A stretch of 11,945 nucleotides of DNA from assembly GCA_050011755.1 (NCBI GenBank), contig JBEKIM010000203.1:1-11945 (forward strand), read 5' to 3'. The position numbers were made by a program, and so were the translations under genes. Below the pieces are notes generated by a model. The model did not search any database, was not told the origin of the DNA, and worked only from the letters and a program-made list of their open reading frames with translations. The stretch is from Bog-159 sp050011755 (GTDB taxonomy: Bacteria > Acidobacteriota > Terriglobia > Bryobacterales > Bryobacteraceae). The first letter of the stretch is position 1; each line of letters starts with the position of its first letter. This document shows, piece by piece, positions 1 through 6,115 of this stretch.

Positions 1-1
1 G

Positions 2-313
2 ATTCAGCGCGTATCGCAGTTTGCCGATGAGCGCTCCCGCGCCATTCGCGTGCAGTTCATGGCCGGCGAGGTCAAGATATTTTCCTCTTCAGTCGAAACC
101 GGAGAAAGCGAGGAGAGCGTTCCCAGCGAGTACTCCGGCCCCGATATGGAGATTGGTTTCAACGCGCAGTATTTGCTCGATTTCCTGGGCGCCACCAATC
201 AGGAGCATGTGGCTTTCGAGTTGAAGGATCAAAAAAGCGCCGGCGAATTGCGGCCCGTCAGCGATAGCACGGAAGATCATTACCGCTATGTGGTAATGCC
301 CATGCGAATTTGA
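2..313 (+). CDS. dnaN: DNA polymerase III beta subunit (sliding clamp), C-terminal part
   Basis: The frame is open from the window edge and encodes the last 103 residues of a beta clamp. It ends in YRYVVMPMRI, which matches the YVVMPMR(L/I) terminus typical of bacterial DnaN and is part of the third clamp domain. Upstream residues IRVQFMAGEVKIFSSS and the FNAQYLLDFL stretch also fit domain III. The protein forms a ring dimer around DNA that tethers polymerase III and other clamp-binding enzymes. The 5' two thirds of the gene lie outside the window. The stop codon is 28 bp before the next start, so dnaN and gyrB are probably co-transcribed in the origin cluster. The usual recF gene is not between them. 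Family assignment is confident; the position of the start cannot be seen. Confidence 0.95.
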   Translation: MQRVSQFADERSRAIRVQFMAGEVKIFSSSVETGESEESVPSEYSGPDMEIGFNAQYLLDFLGATNQEHVAFELKDQKSAGELRPVSDSTEDHYRYVVMPMRI

Positions 314-341
314 CGCCGTCTGACGCATTCGGCAACGATGT

Positions 342-575
342 ATGAATCTTTGGGATCGAATCAAGCAGGAGCTGGAAACCAGGCTCGGTCCCGCGAACTA
401 CCAGAAATGGATTCGCCGGACCGCCTTCGCGCGTCTGGACGGCGGCACTCTTTTCGTCAGTGTGGCCGACGAAGAAACCCGGAAATGGATTGAGACGGAA
501 TACGCGCCGCAATTGCTGGCCATCGCCCGGCAGGTGGATCCGGCAATCGAGCGCGTGGAGTACGAGTTAAACCTA
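342..575 (+). other. DnaA domain I-like module fused to GyrB
   Basis: These 78 codons begin MNLWDRIKQELETRLGPANY and run to RVEYELNL. The order of elements matches DnaA domain I: an amphipathic first helix with a Trp at residue 4 (E. coli W6 position), a second helix ending in YQKWI with W23, a strand (GTLFVSVADEE), a helix (TRKWIETEYAPQLLAIARQV) and a final strand (RVEYEL). In DnaA this small KH-like domain self-associates and contacts DnaB and regulators such as DiaA, HobA or SirA. Here it lacks DnaA domains II-IV and joins directly to a natural-looking GyrB N-terminus at M79, with no linker. It could be a fossil of a duplicated dnaA 5' end or a working adaptor; the sequence alone does not decide. 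Confidence 0.8.
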
Positions 576-3017
576 ATGGCATCGACGTTCAACGAAACAA
601 ACGCAGCGGAAGTTTACGATTCAACCAGTATCAAGGTCCTGGAAGGCCTCGAAGCCGTGCGCCTCAGGCCCGCCATGTATATCGGCTCGACCGGCGAGAT
701 GGGATTGCATCACCTCGTTTACGAGGTGGTGGACAACTCCGTGGATGAAGCCCTGGCGGGTTATTGCACCCAGATCGATGTCACCATCCACATCGATAAT
801 TCCGTGACGGTCGTCGACAACGGCCGCGGCATCCCCGTGGACATGCACGATGAAGGCGTCTCGGCGGCCGAGGTCGTCATGACCAAACTGCATGCCGGCG
901 GCAAGTTCGATTCCAAGAGCTATAAAGTATCCGGCGGCTTGCACGGCGTCGGCGTGAGCTGCGTCAACGCGCTCTCCGAGCGCCTCGAGTTGGAAATCTG
1001 GCGCGAAGGCTATACCTGGCAGATGGAGTTTGCCTGCGGCCATGCCAAGAGTCCGCTGGTGCGCGCCGGCCGCGCCGGCCGCAAAACCGGAACGCGCATC
1101 ACCTTCAAGGCGGACCCCACCATCATGGTGGAAACCACTTTCAACTACGATACCCTCGCCCAGCGCCTGCGCGAGTTGGCCTTCCTCAACAAAGGTCTTA
1201 AAATCACCCTGAGCGATGAGCGCGTCGACCCCGTGAAGAATCACGAGTTCCTCTATAGCGGCGGCATCGCGGAATTCATCAAGCATCTCAATCGCGGCAA
1301 ATCCGTCCTGCATGAAAAACCCATCCATTTCGAAGCCGATCGCGAACTCCCCAACGAAGCCGGAATTCTCTCCATGGAAGTCGCGCTGCAATACAACGAC
1401 GGTTATTCCGAGAGTCTCTTCAGCTTCGCCAACAACATCAACACGGTGGATGGCGGCACGCACCTCACCGGATTCCGCACCGCCCTCACCCGCACCATCA
1501 ACGCCTCCGGCCAGCAGGCCGGACTATTCAAAGACGTGAAAGAGAACCTCACCGGCGACGATGTCCGCGAAGGCCTCACGGCCGTGGTCAGCGTCAAGAT
1601 TCCGCAGCCGCAGTTCGAAGGTCAGACCAAGGGCAAGCTGAACAGCGATATCGCCGGCTATATGACCCAGTTCGTCAACGACAAGCTGGGCGAATACTTC
1701 GACAAAAATCCGGCGGTGATGCGCAAGATCGTGGGTAAGGCCATCGACGCGGCCCGCGCCCGCGAAGCCGCCCGCAAGGCCCGCGACCTCACCCGCCGCA
1801 AAGGCGCCCTCGATTCCGGCGGCCTGCCCGGCAAGCTGGCCGATTGCCAGGAGAAAGATCCCGAACGCTGCGAGTTATTCCTGGTGGAGGGCGAGTCGGC
1901 CGGCGGCACCGCCAAACAGGGCCGCGACCGCCGCTTCCAGGCCATCCTGCCGCTCAAAGGCAAAATCCTCAACGTCGAAAAGGCCCGCTACGACAAGATG
2001 CTGGGCCACGAGGAAATTCGCTGCATGATCACCGCCCTCGGTACCGGCATCGGCAAAGACGATTTCGACGCCGCCAAGATCCGCTACGGCAAGATCATCA
2101 TCATGACCGATGCGGACGTGGACGGTTCGCACATCCGCACCTTGCTGCTGACCTTCTTCTTCCGCCACATGAACGAGCTGATCAACCGCGGCCGCATCTT
2201 CATCGCCCAGCCGCCGCTCTACCGCATTAAGAAGGGCAAGGCCGAAAAGTATATCAAGGACGAAAAAGAATTCACCCGCGAGATCATGCGGCGCGCCACC
2301 GAGAATGTGACCGTGGAGATCAGCTCCAATGGCGCCGGTCCTAAGGCTATCCTCGAAGGCGGCGAATTGCGCGCCTTTCTGATGAGCCTGGATGAATACT
2401 ATCAGATCTTCCAGAAGGTCGAGCGGCGCCTGCGCGACTCCCGCGCGGTGACCGTGCTGGGCAACGCCGAGCTGCGCGCCGACCACAAAGCCGATTTCCA
2501 GGACAAGGAGAACATGGAGCGCCTGGCCGCCGCGATCGCCGCCGCCCAGGTGCCCGCCGAACTGCGCGCGGACGAAGAGCATTCCGCCTGGACGGTAGTC
2601 TTCCACGATTCCACGAATGCCGAGCGGCACATCGGCGTGGCCCTGGCCGCCCAGCCGGAGTATAAGAAATTCCGCTCGCTGGCGCGCCAGATCGCCCGCT
2701 ACAACGATCCGCCTTTCGTGGTGGTGCGCGGCGAGCATCGCGACACCCAGGCCGACGCCACCACTTTGCTCGCCTTCGTAAAGGCCGAAGGCAAACGCGA
2801 CGCCTCCGTGCAGCGCTACAAAGGGCTGGGCGAAATGAACGCCGAGCAACTCGCCGAAACCACCATGAACCCCGAGAAGCGCACCCTCCTCCAGGTCCGC
2901 CTGGAAGACGCTGTCGAAAGCGAAGAGATTTTCTCCACCCTGATGGGGGAGGACGTCGAAAGCCGCCGCAAGTTTATCGAGGATAACGCGCTCGACGTCA
3001 AGAATCTGGACGTGTAA
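342..3017 (+). CDS. gyrB: DNA gyrase subunit B with N-terminal DnaA domain I-like extension
   Basis: This subunit carries the ATPase of the A2B2 gyrase that introduces negative supercoils. The frame has 891 codons. Residues 1-78 resemble DnaA domain I (separate entry). Residues 79-891 form a complete GyrB of 813 residues, close to the ~804 of E. coli. The GHKL ATPase shows E128 and N132 (YEVVDNS), D159 (VVDNGRG) and GGLHGVG at 198-204. The QTK loop lies at 428-430, TOPRIM EGESAGG at 516-522, and D590/D592/D594 in TDADVDG. A long insert at about 645-800 is followed by QRYKGLGEMN at 824-833. I chose the ATG at 342 because the frame is uninterrupted and its first residues fit a known fold. No clear Shine-Dalgarno precedes either 342 or the internal ATG at 576. 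A separate GyrB starting at 576 therefore remains possible, perhaps by internal initiation. A GyrB product is certain; the fused form is likely. Confidence 0.95.
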   Translation: MNLWDRIKQELETRLGPANYQKWIRRTAFARLDGGTLFVSVADEETRKWIETEYAPQLLAIARQVDPAIERVEYELNLMASTFNETNAAEVYDSTSIKVLEGLEAVRLRPAMYIGSTGEMGLHHLVYEVVDNSVDEALAGYCTQIDVTIHIDNSVTVVDNGRGIPVDMHDEGVSAAEVVMTKLHAGGKFDSKSYKVSGGLHGVGVSCVNALSERLELEIWREGYTWQMEFACGHAKSPLVRAGRAGRKTGTRITFKADPTIMVETTFNYDTLAQRLRELAFLNKGLKITLSDERVDPVKNHEFLYSGGIAEFIKHLNRGKSVLHEKPIHFEADRELPNEAGILSMEVALQYNDGYSESLFSFANNINTVDGGTHLTGFRTALTRTINASGQQAGLFKDVKENLTGDDVREGLTAVVSVKIPQPQFEGQTKGKLNSDIAGYMTQFVNDKLGEYFDKNPAVMRKIVGKAIDAARAREAARKARDLTRRKGALDSGGLPGKLADCQEKDPERCELFLVEGESAGGTAKQGRDRRFQAILPLKGKILNVEKARYDKMLGHEEIRCMITALGTGIGKDDFDAAKIRYGKIIIMTDADVDGSHIRTLLLTFFFRHMNELINRGRIFIAQPPLYRIKKGKAEKYIKDEKEFTREIMRRATENVTVEISSNGAGPKAILEGGELRAFLMSLDEYYQIFQKVERRLRDSRAVTVLGNAELRADHKADFQDKENMERLAAAIAAAQVPAELRADEEHSAWTVVFHDSTNAERHIGVALAAQPEYKKFRSLARQIARYNDPPFVVVRGEHRDTQADATTLLAFVKAEGKRDASVQRYKGLGEMNAEQLAETTMNPEKRTLLQVRLEDAVESEEIFSTLMGEDVESRRKFIEDNALDVKNLDV

Positions 3018-3045
3018 CGCGTCGTGCCAGAATTGTTCTGAAGCC

Positions 3046-4254
3046 ATGGCTGCAAAACATACCTGGACGTTCAAGCCCCGCCTCCGCACCCGGGCGTTCG
3101 GTTGGAATGGTTCGCATCTCGCCTGCCAGCGCCTGAAGGAAGCCGTAACCGAAATCAAGCTCATCGCCAGGGCCGATCCGGTCGCTGCCGCCGACGGCGT
3201 TGTCTCCCTCATGGAGAGGATCTGGCCGGCCTTTCAAAACATCGATACGTCCTCCGGCGCTCTGGGCGGAGCGGTCAACTGGACGCAACACGAGTTGTTG
3301 CCGATCCTGGCGCAGGCTCCCGCGGACCCCAAGACCCGCAAGAAATGGCTGGACCGCCTTTGGCAGGCGATTGAGGATGATGGCGTCGATTACCTGTGGA
3401 TGGTTCAGGACCGCTGGGGCGAGTTGTGCGCCTCCCCCGAGGTCGCCTCCCACTGGGCAGACCAACTGATCCAGTTGGTGCGGACCGCCTGGTCCGATCC
3501 TCGGCCGGGCGCCTACGCGCGCGGCGCCAGCCTCTGTCTGTCGAGCCTCTTCGCCGCCGGCCGTGATGAAGAATTGTTGGCGCTGCTCGCGCTGGAGCGC
3601 TTCCCCTTCTGGGACTACCGCAAGTTCGGCGTCCAGGCCTTGCTGGCGCGCGGCCGGCTCGACGAAGCCCTGGCTTTCGCCGAAGCCTCCCGCGGATTGA
3701 ACCAGCCGGATATAGCAATTGACGCCGCCTGCGAGAAGATCCTGCTGGATGCCGGCAGGACCGGCGAGGCTTACCGGAAGTATGCGCTCACCGCCAACGC
3801 CTCCTCCACGGGCCTTTCCACGTTCCGCGCGATTGTCAGGAAATATCCCGGCCGGGACCGGCGCACGATTCTGCGGGATCTCGCGGAATTGAGCGGCGAG
3901 CCCGGCCGATGGTTTGCCGCCGCGAAAGGCGCCGGATTTCTCGACTTGGCCCTGGAATTCGCCAACACGGGCCGCACCGATCCGCGTACTCTCAGCCGTG
4001 CCTCGCGCGACCTGCTCCCCAAGGATGCCCAGTTCTGCCTCAAGGTGGGGCGCATCGCCCTCCAAAGAATCCTCGAAGGTCAGGGCTACGAGCTCACGGA
4101 GGGTGACGTAATCGACGCCTGCAGCCATTTTATGGCTGCGGCGCACATGCTAGGGGTCGCCCAGCAAGCTTCCGCCGACGCGCTGGCCACCGCGGCGGCC
4201 GCAAAGCAAAACGGAGCGCCCTTTTGCGATACTCTAATCCGCCACTGCAAATGA
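3046..4254 (+). CDS. Uncharacterised helical protein downstream of gyrB
   Basis: I do not recognise this 402-residue protein with certainty. It starts with ATG 28 bp after the gyrB stop and shows no strong Shine-Dalgarno, which suggests coupling to the gyrB transcript. There is no signal peptide or membrane segment, so it is probably cytoplasmic. Apart from a basic N-terminus (residues 5-21) it looks almost entirely alpha-helical, with TPR- or HEAT-like stretches such as LLALLALERFPFWDYRKFG and ALLARGRLDEALAFAEAS (about 177-215), and EAYRKYALTA at 241-250. The pattern DPVAAADGVVSLMERIWPAF plus the D/S-rich turn after it (44-75) weakly recalls proteins grouped as DUF6880 or the helical tails of SWIM zinc-finger proteins. 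This is an impression only. The codon usage and GC match its neighbours, and a long antisense frame over it has no support. Confidence 0.8.
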   Translation: MAAKHTWTFKPRLRTRAFGWNGSHLACQRLKEAVTEIKLIARADPVAAADGVVSLMERIWPAFQNIDTSSGALGGAVNWTQHELLPILAQAPADPKTRKKWLDRLWQAIEDDGVDYLWMVQDRWGELCASPEVASHWADQLIQLVRTAWSDPRPGAYARGASLCLSSLFAAGRDEELLALLALERFPFWDYRKFGVQALLARGRLDEALAFAEASRGLNQPDIAIDAACEKILLDAGRTGEAYRKYALTANASSTGLSTFRAIVRKYPGRDRRTILRDLAELSGEPGRWFAAAKGAGFLDLALEFANTGRTDPRTLSRASRDLLPKDAQFCLKVGRIALQRILEGQGYELTEGDVIDACSHFMAAAHMLGVAQQASADALATAAAAKQNGAPFCDTLIRHCK

Positions 4255-4259
4255 TTGCC

Positions 4260-4304
4260 GTGGCGCACGCTTTTAGCGTGCCGGCGGGACTTTTGAGTCC
4301 CGCT
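4260..4304 (+). repeat. Double-hairpin dispersed repeat, copy 1
   Basis: A 45-bp element holds two adjacent perfect stems. GCACGCT (4265-4271) pairs with AGCGTGC (4275-4281), and GCGGGACT (4284-4291) pairs with AGTCCCGC (4296-4303). A near-identical copy occurs at 8263-8306. This copy lies in the convergent gap between the stops of the 402-residue gene and mltD, 5 bp after the former. The stems could act as a bidirectional transcript-end or mRNA-stabilising structure, but no T-run follows either stem, so I call it a REP-like dispersed repeat, not a terminator. Confidence 0.75.
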
Positions 4305-4336
4305 ACAGCCGGCTTCCAATTGAGTGCTCGGCGAGC

Positions 4337-5959
4337 CTACTCGCCTGCCGTGTGGACCGTCCGATTGGAGGCGCTGTGCGTGACCGACGGCAGCCGCTTC
4401 CGCTGCCCCTTCGCCGCCTTGTGCTTTGCGGTAACCACGTGCCTTGGCGTTACCGGAGCCCGATACGCCGCCGGGATCAGCAGCCGCTCGCCGGCCGTCG
4501 GCGATGCCTGCTTCAGCCCGTTCGCCGCCGCGATGCTCCCCGCCGCCATCCCGTATTGCTTGCCGATCGAAGCCAGCGTCTCGCCGCTCGTCACTTTGTG
4601 CATCCGCCAGGATGCCCGCCTCTCGGCGGGAATCATCTGCAGCGAGGCCGAAAGCGCGCTGCCCGAACCTTTAGGAATATGCAGAACGTAACCCGCCGGA
4701 ACCACGCCCTTCAATAAAGCCGGGTTCAAATCCAGCAACTCCGGCATCGGAATCTCGGTCAAATCCGCTACCAGACCCAAGTGCGTCGGCGCGTCCACTT
4801 CAATTGTGTCGTACTCCAGCGGCGCTTCTGGAACGATTCCTTCTAACCCGTACTCCGCGGCGTTCTTGGTCATGATCGTCATGGCCAGAATGATCGGCAC
4901 GTAGTTCGTCGTCTGCTCCGGCAGCACGTGGCGGCTGCGTAGCTCCCAGAAATCCGCATACCCGGTCCGCTCCACCGCCCGCGCCACCGCTACCGGACCG
5001 CAGTTGTAGGCGGCCATCGCCAGGTACCAGTCGCCGAACATGTTGTACAAATCGTGCAGATGCCTGGCGGATGCCCGCGTGGCCTTCTCAGGATCCAGGC
5101 GATCGTCCGTATAGGCTGTGCGCATCAAGCCATATTCCTGCCCGCGCCACGCCACGAATTGCCACATTCCCGCGGCCGCTTTGCTCGAAATCGCGCGCGG
5201 ATAGAAGCCCGACTCAGCCTGCGCCAGGTGGATCAACTCCTGCGGAACGCCTTCCTCTTGCAGAATCCGCGAGATCAGAGGCCGATACCGTCCGGCTCGC
5301 TCCAACCCTGCAATCAAAGTCTTGCGCCCGCGTCCCGAAAAATAGTTGATGTACCCCGTTACCGCGTCGTTCACCGACAGCGGAAGCTGCGAAGCCGTTG
5401 CCTGGACCTGCTCCTTTAACCGGTCCTTCAACTTAGGATCGACCGGAAAAGTCATCTGCAGTAGGTCTTCGTTGGGCGCTTTGTCGAACTGGGCCTCTTC
5501 CGCATCCACTCCCGCTCCCAATCCCGAAAGATCGTACCGGTGTACTGCGTCCACCATCTCGTCCAGCCTGGCTTGAAACGCTTGCCGGTCCGACGGATTG
5601 TTCGCGGAGGCCTCCAGCATCAAATCGACGGCGGTGTCGAACTCCCGCCGTGCCTGTCGAAAATCATTCGCGTGGTAAGCCCTCTTGCCGCGCTGGAAGG
5701 CCTGATCCGCGTGCTGCATCAGCAGATCGCCTTGCGAGGGCGCAATCGGCGCTCTTTGCGCCAAAACCGCCGGCGTGTCATACAGGTACGGATTCGGCTC
5801 CAGCTTCGGCGGCGATTCCACCTCGGTGGACGACGGCGCCGGTGTGGACGGTAAGAATGCGGTTTGGAACTTGGATTGCTGATTAGATGCGCATCCTGAG
5901 CAGATCAGGGCCACGGAGGAGCCAAAGGTATAGAGAAATCGCTTGGTTCGATTGGTCAC
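4337..5959 (-). CDS. mltD: Lipoprotein lytic murein transglycosylase (MltD type) with LysM domain
   Basis: Lytic transglycosylases cut the MurNAc-GlcNAc bond of peptidoglycan and leave 1,6-anhydro ends; this one should sit at the envelope. The 540-residue protein begins with a short basic and hydrophobic signal ending LICSGC, with C23 the likely lipidated cysteine, although the lipobox is not canonical. A Pro/Ser-rich linker (about 37-60) and a helical region with tetratricopeptide-like character (about 85-140) follow. The SLT catalytic domain (about 225-370) has the catalytic E249 in QAESGFYP, GMWQF at 264-268 and AAYNCGP at 316-322. A degenerate LysM-like segment lies at about 385-430 and a clear LysM at 452-496, followed by a basic tail. 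The GTG start at 5959 is favoured by AAGGA eight bases upstream. Its own promoter is likely, since a 156-bp gap separates it from the EF-G-like gene. Confidence 0.92.
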   Translation of the reverse strand: MTNRTKRFLYTFGSSVALICSGCASNQQSKFQTAFLPSTPAPSSTEVESPPKLEPNPYLYDTPAVLAQRAPIAPSQGDLLMQHADQAFQRGKRAYHANDFRQARREFDTAVDLMLEASANNPSDRQAFQARLDEMVDAVHRYDLSGLGAGVDAEEAQFDKAPNEDLLQMTFPVDPKLKDRLKEQVQATASQLPLSVNDAVTGYINYFSGRGRKTLIAGLERAGRYRPLISRILQEEGVPQELIHLAQAESGFYPRAISSKAAAGMWQFVAWRGQEYGLMRTAYTDDRLDPEKATRASARHLHDLYNMFGDWYLAMAAYNCGPVAVARAVERTGYADFWELRSRHVLPEQTTNYVPIILAMTIMTKNAAEYGLEGIVPEAPLEYDTIEVDAPTHLGLVADLTEIPMPELLDLNPALLKGVVPAGYVLHIPKGSGSALSASLQMIPAERRASWRMHKVTSGETLASIGKQYGMAAGSIAAANGLKQASPTAGERLLIPAAYRAPVTPRHVVTAKHKAAKGQRKRLPSVTHSASNRTVHTAGE

Positions 5960-5967
5960 TAAAACGA

Positions 5968-5972
5968 TCCTT
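5968..5972 (-). promoter_or_regulatory. Shine-Dalgarno site deciding the GTG start of mltD
   Basis: Read on the minus strand the sequence is AAGGA, eight bases before GTG at 5959-5957. It fixes the start, places the basic-hydrophobic signal directly at the N-terminus, and leaves no better upstream candidate. Confidence 0.75.
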
Positions 5973-6023
5973 CGAACGGATTTTACTGCTGCCGGTGACG
6001 GTTGTAGCCGAAATGAAACCTAG

Positions 6024-6052
6024 AATCTAGCGCATTGCCCGGTCGAGGTCAA
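6024..6052 (-). promoter_or_regulatory. Sigma70-like promoter candidate for mltD
   Basis: On the minus strand TTGACC (6052-6047, five of six matches to TTGACA) is followed by a 17-bp spacer and TAGATT (6029-6024, four of six matches to TATAAT). Transcription would start near 6017, giving a leader of about 57 nt that carries the AAGGA site. A 6-bp inverted repeat, CCCGGT at 6038-6043 and ACCGGG at 6052-6057, brackets the -35 element and could be an operator or just a chance palindrome in GC-rich DNA. Confidence 0.5.
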
Positions 6053-6073
6053 CCGGGTATCCCGAAAGTATAT

Positions 6074-6092
6074 GTGTGTCCCAACGACACAC
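6074..6092 (-). terminator. Possible terminator hairpin after the EF-G-like gene
   Basis: GTGTGTC (6074-6080) and GACACAC (6086-6092) form a perfect 7-bp stem with a 5-base loop, 24 bases past the stop of the minus-strand EF-G-like gene. On that strand the stem is followed by ATATACTTTC, which is AT-rich but not a proper U tract. It may end the transcript weakly or protect its 3' end. Confidence 0.4.
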
Positions 6093-6115
6093 CCCATGCA
6101 AAAACTGCGCTCCTT

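Noticed and set aside
1875..3212. Long open frame antisense to gyrB (445 codons)
   Set aside because: It lies opposite the conserved TOPRIM and C-terminal regions of GyrB, has a composition typical of antisense frames in GC-rich genes, and no ribosome-binding site.
2998..4146. Open frame of 382 codons antisense to the 402-residue gene
   Set aside because: It starts inside the opposing gene and covers it and the end of gyrB, with no recognisable motif. The + strand frame has better codon pattern and operon position.
4260..4304. Intrinsic terminator for the converging genes
   Set aside because: The stems are strong but no U tract follows on either strand, and the same element occurs elsewhere, so a dispersed repeat is the safer call.
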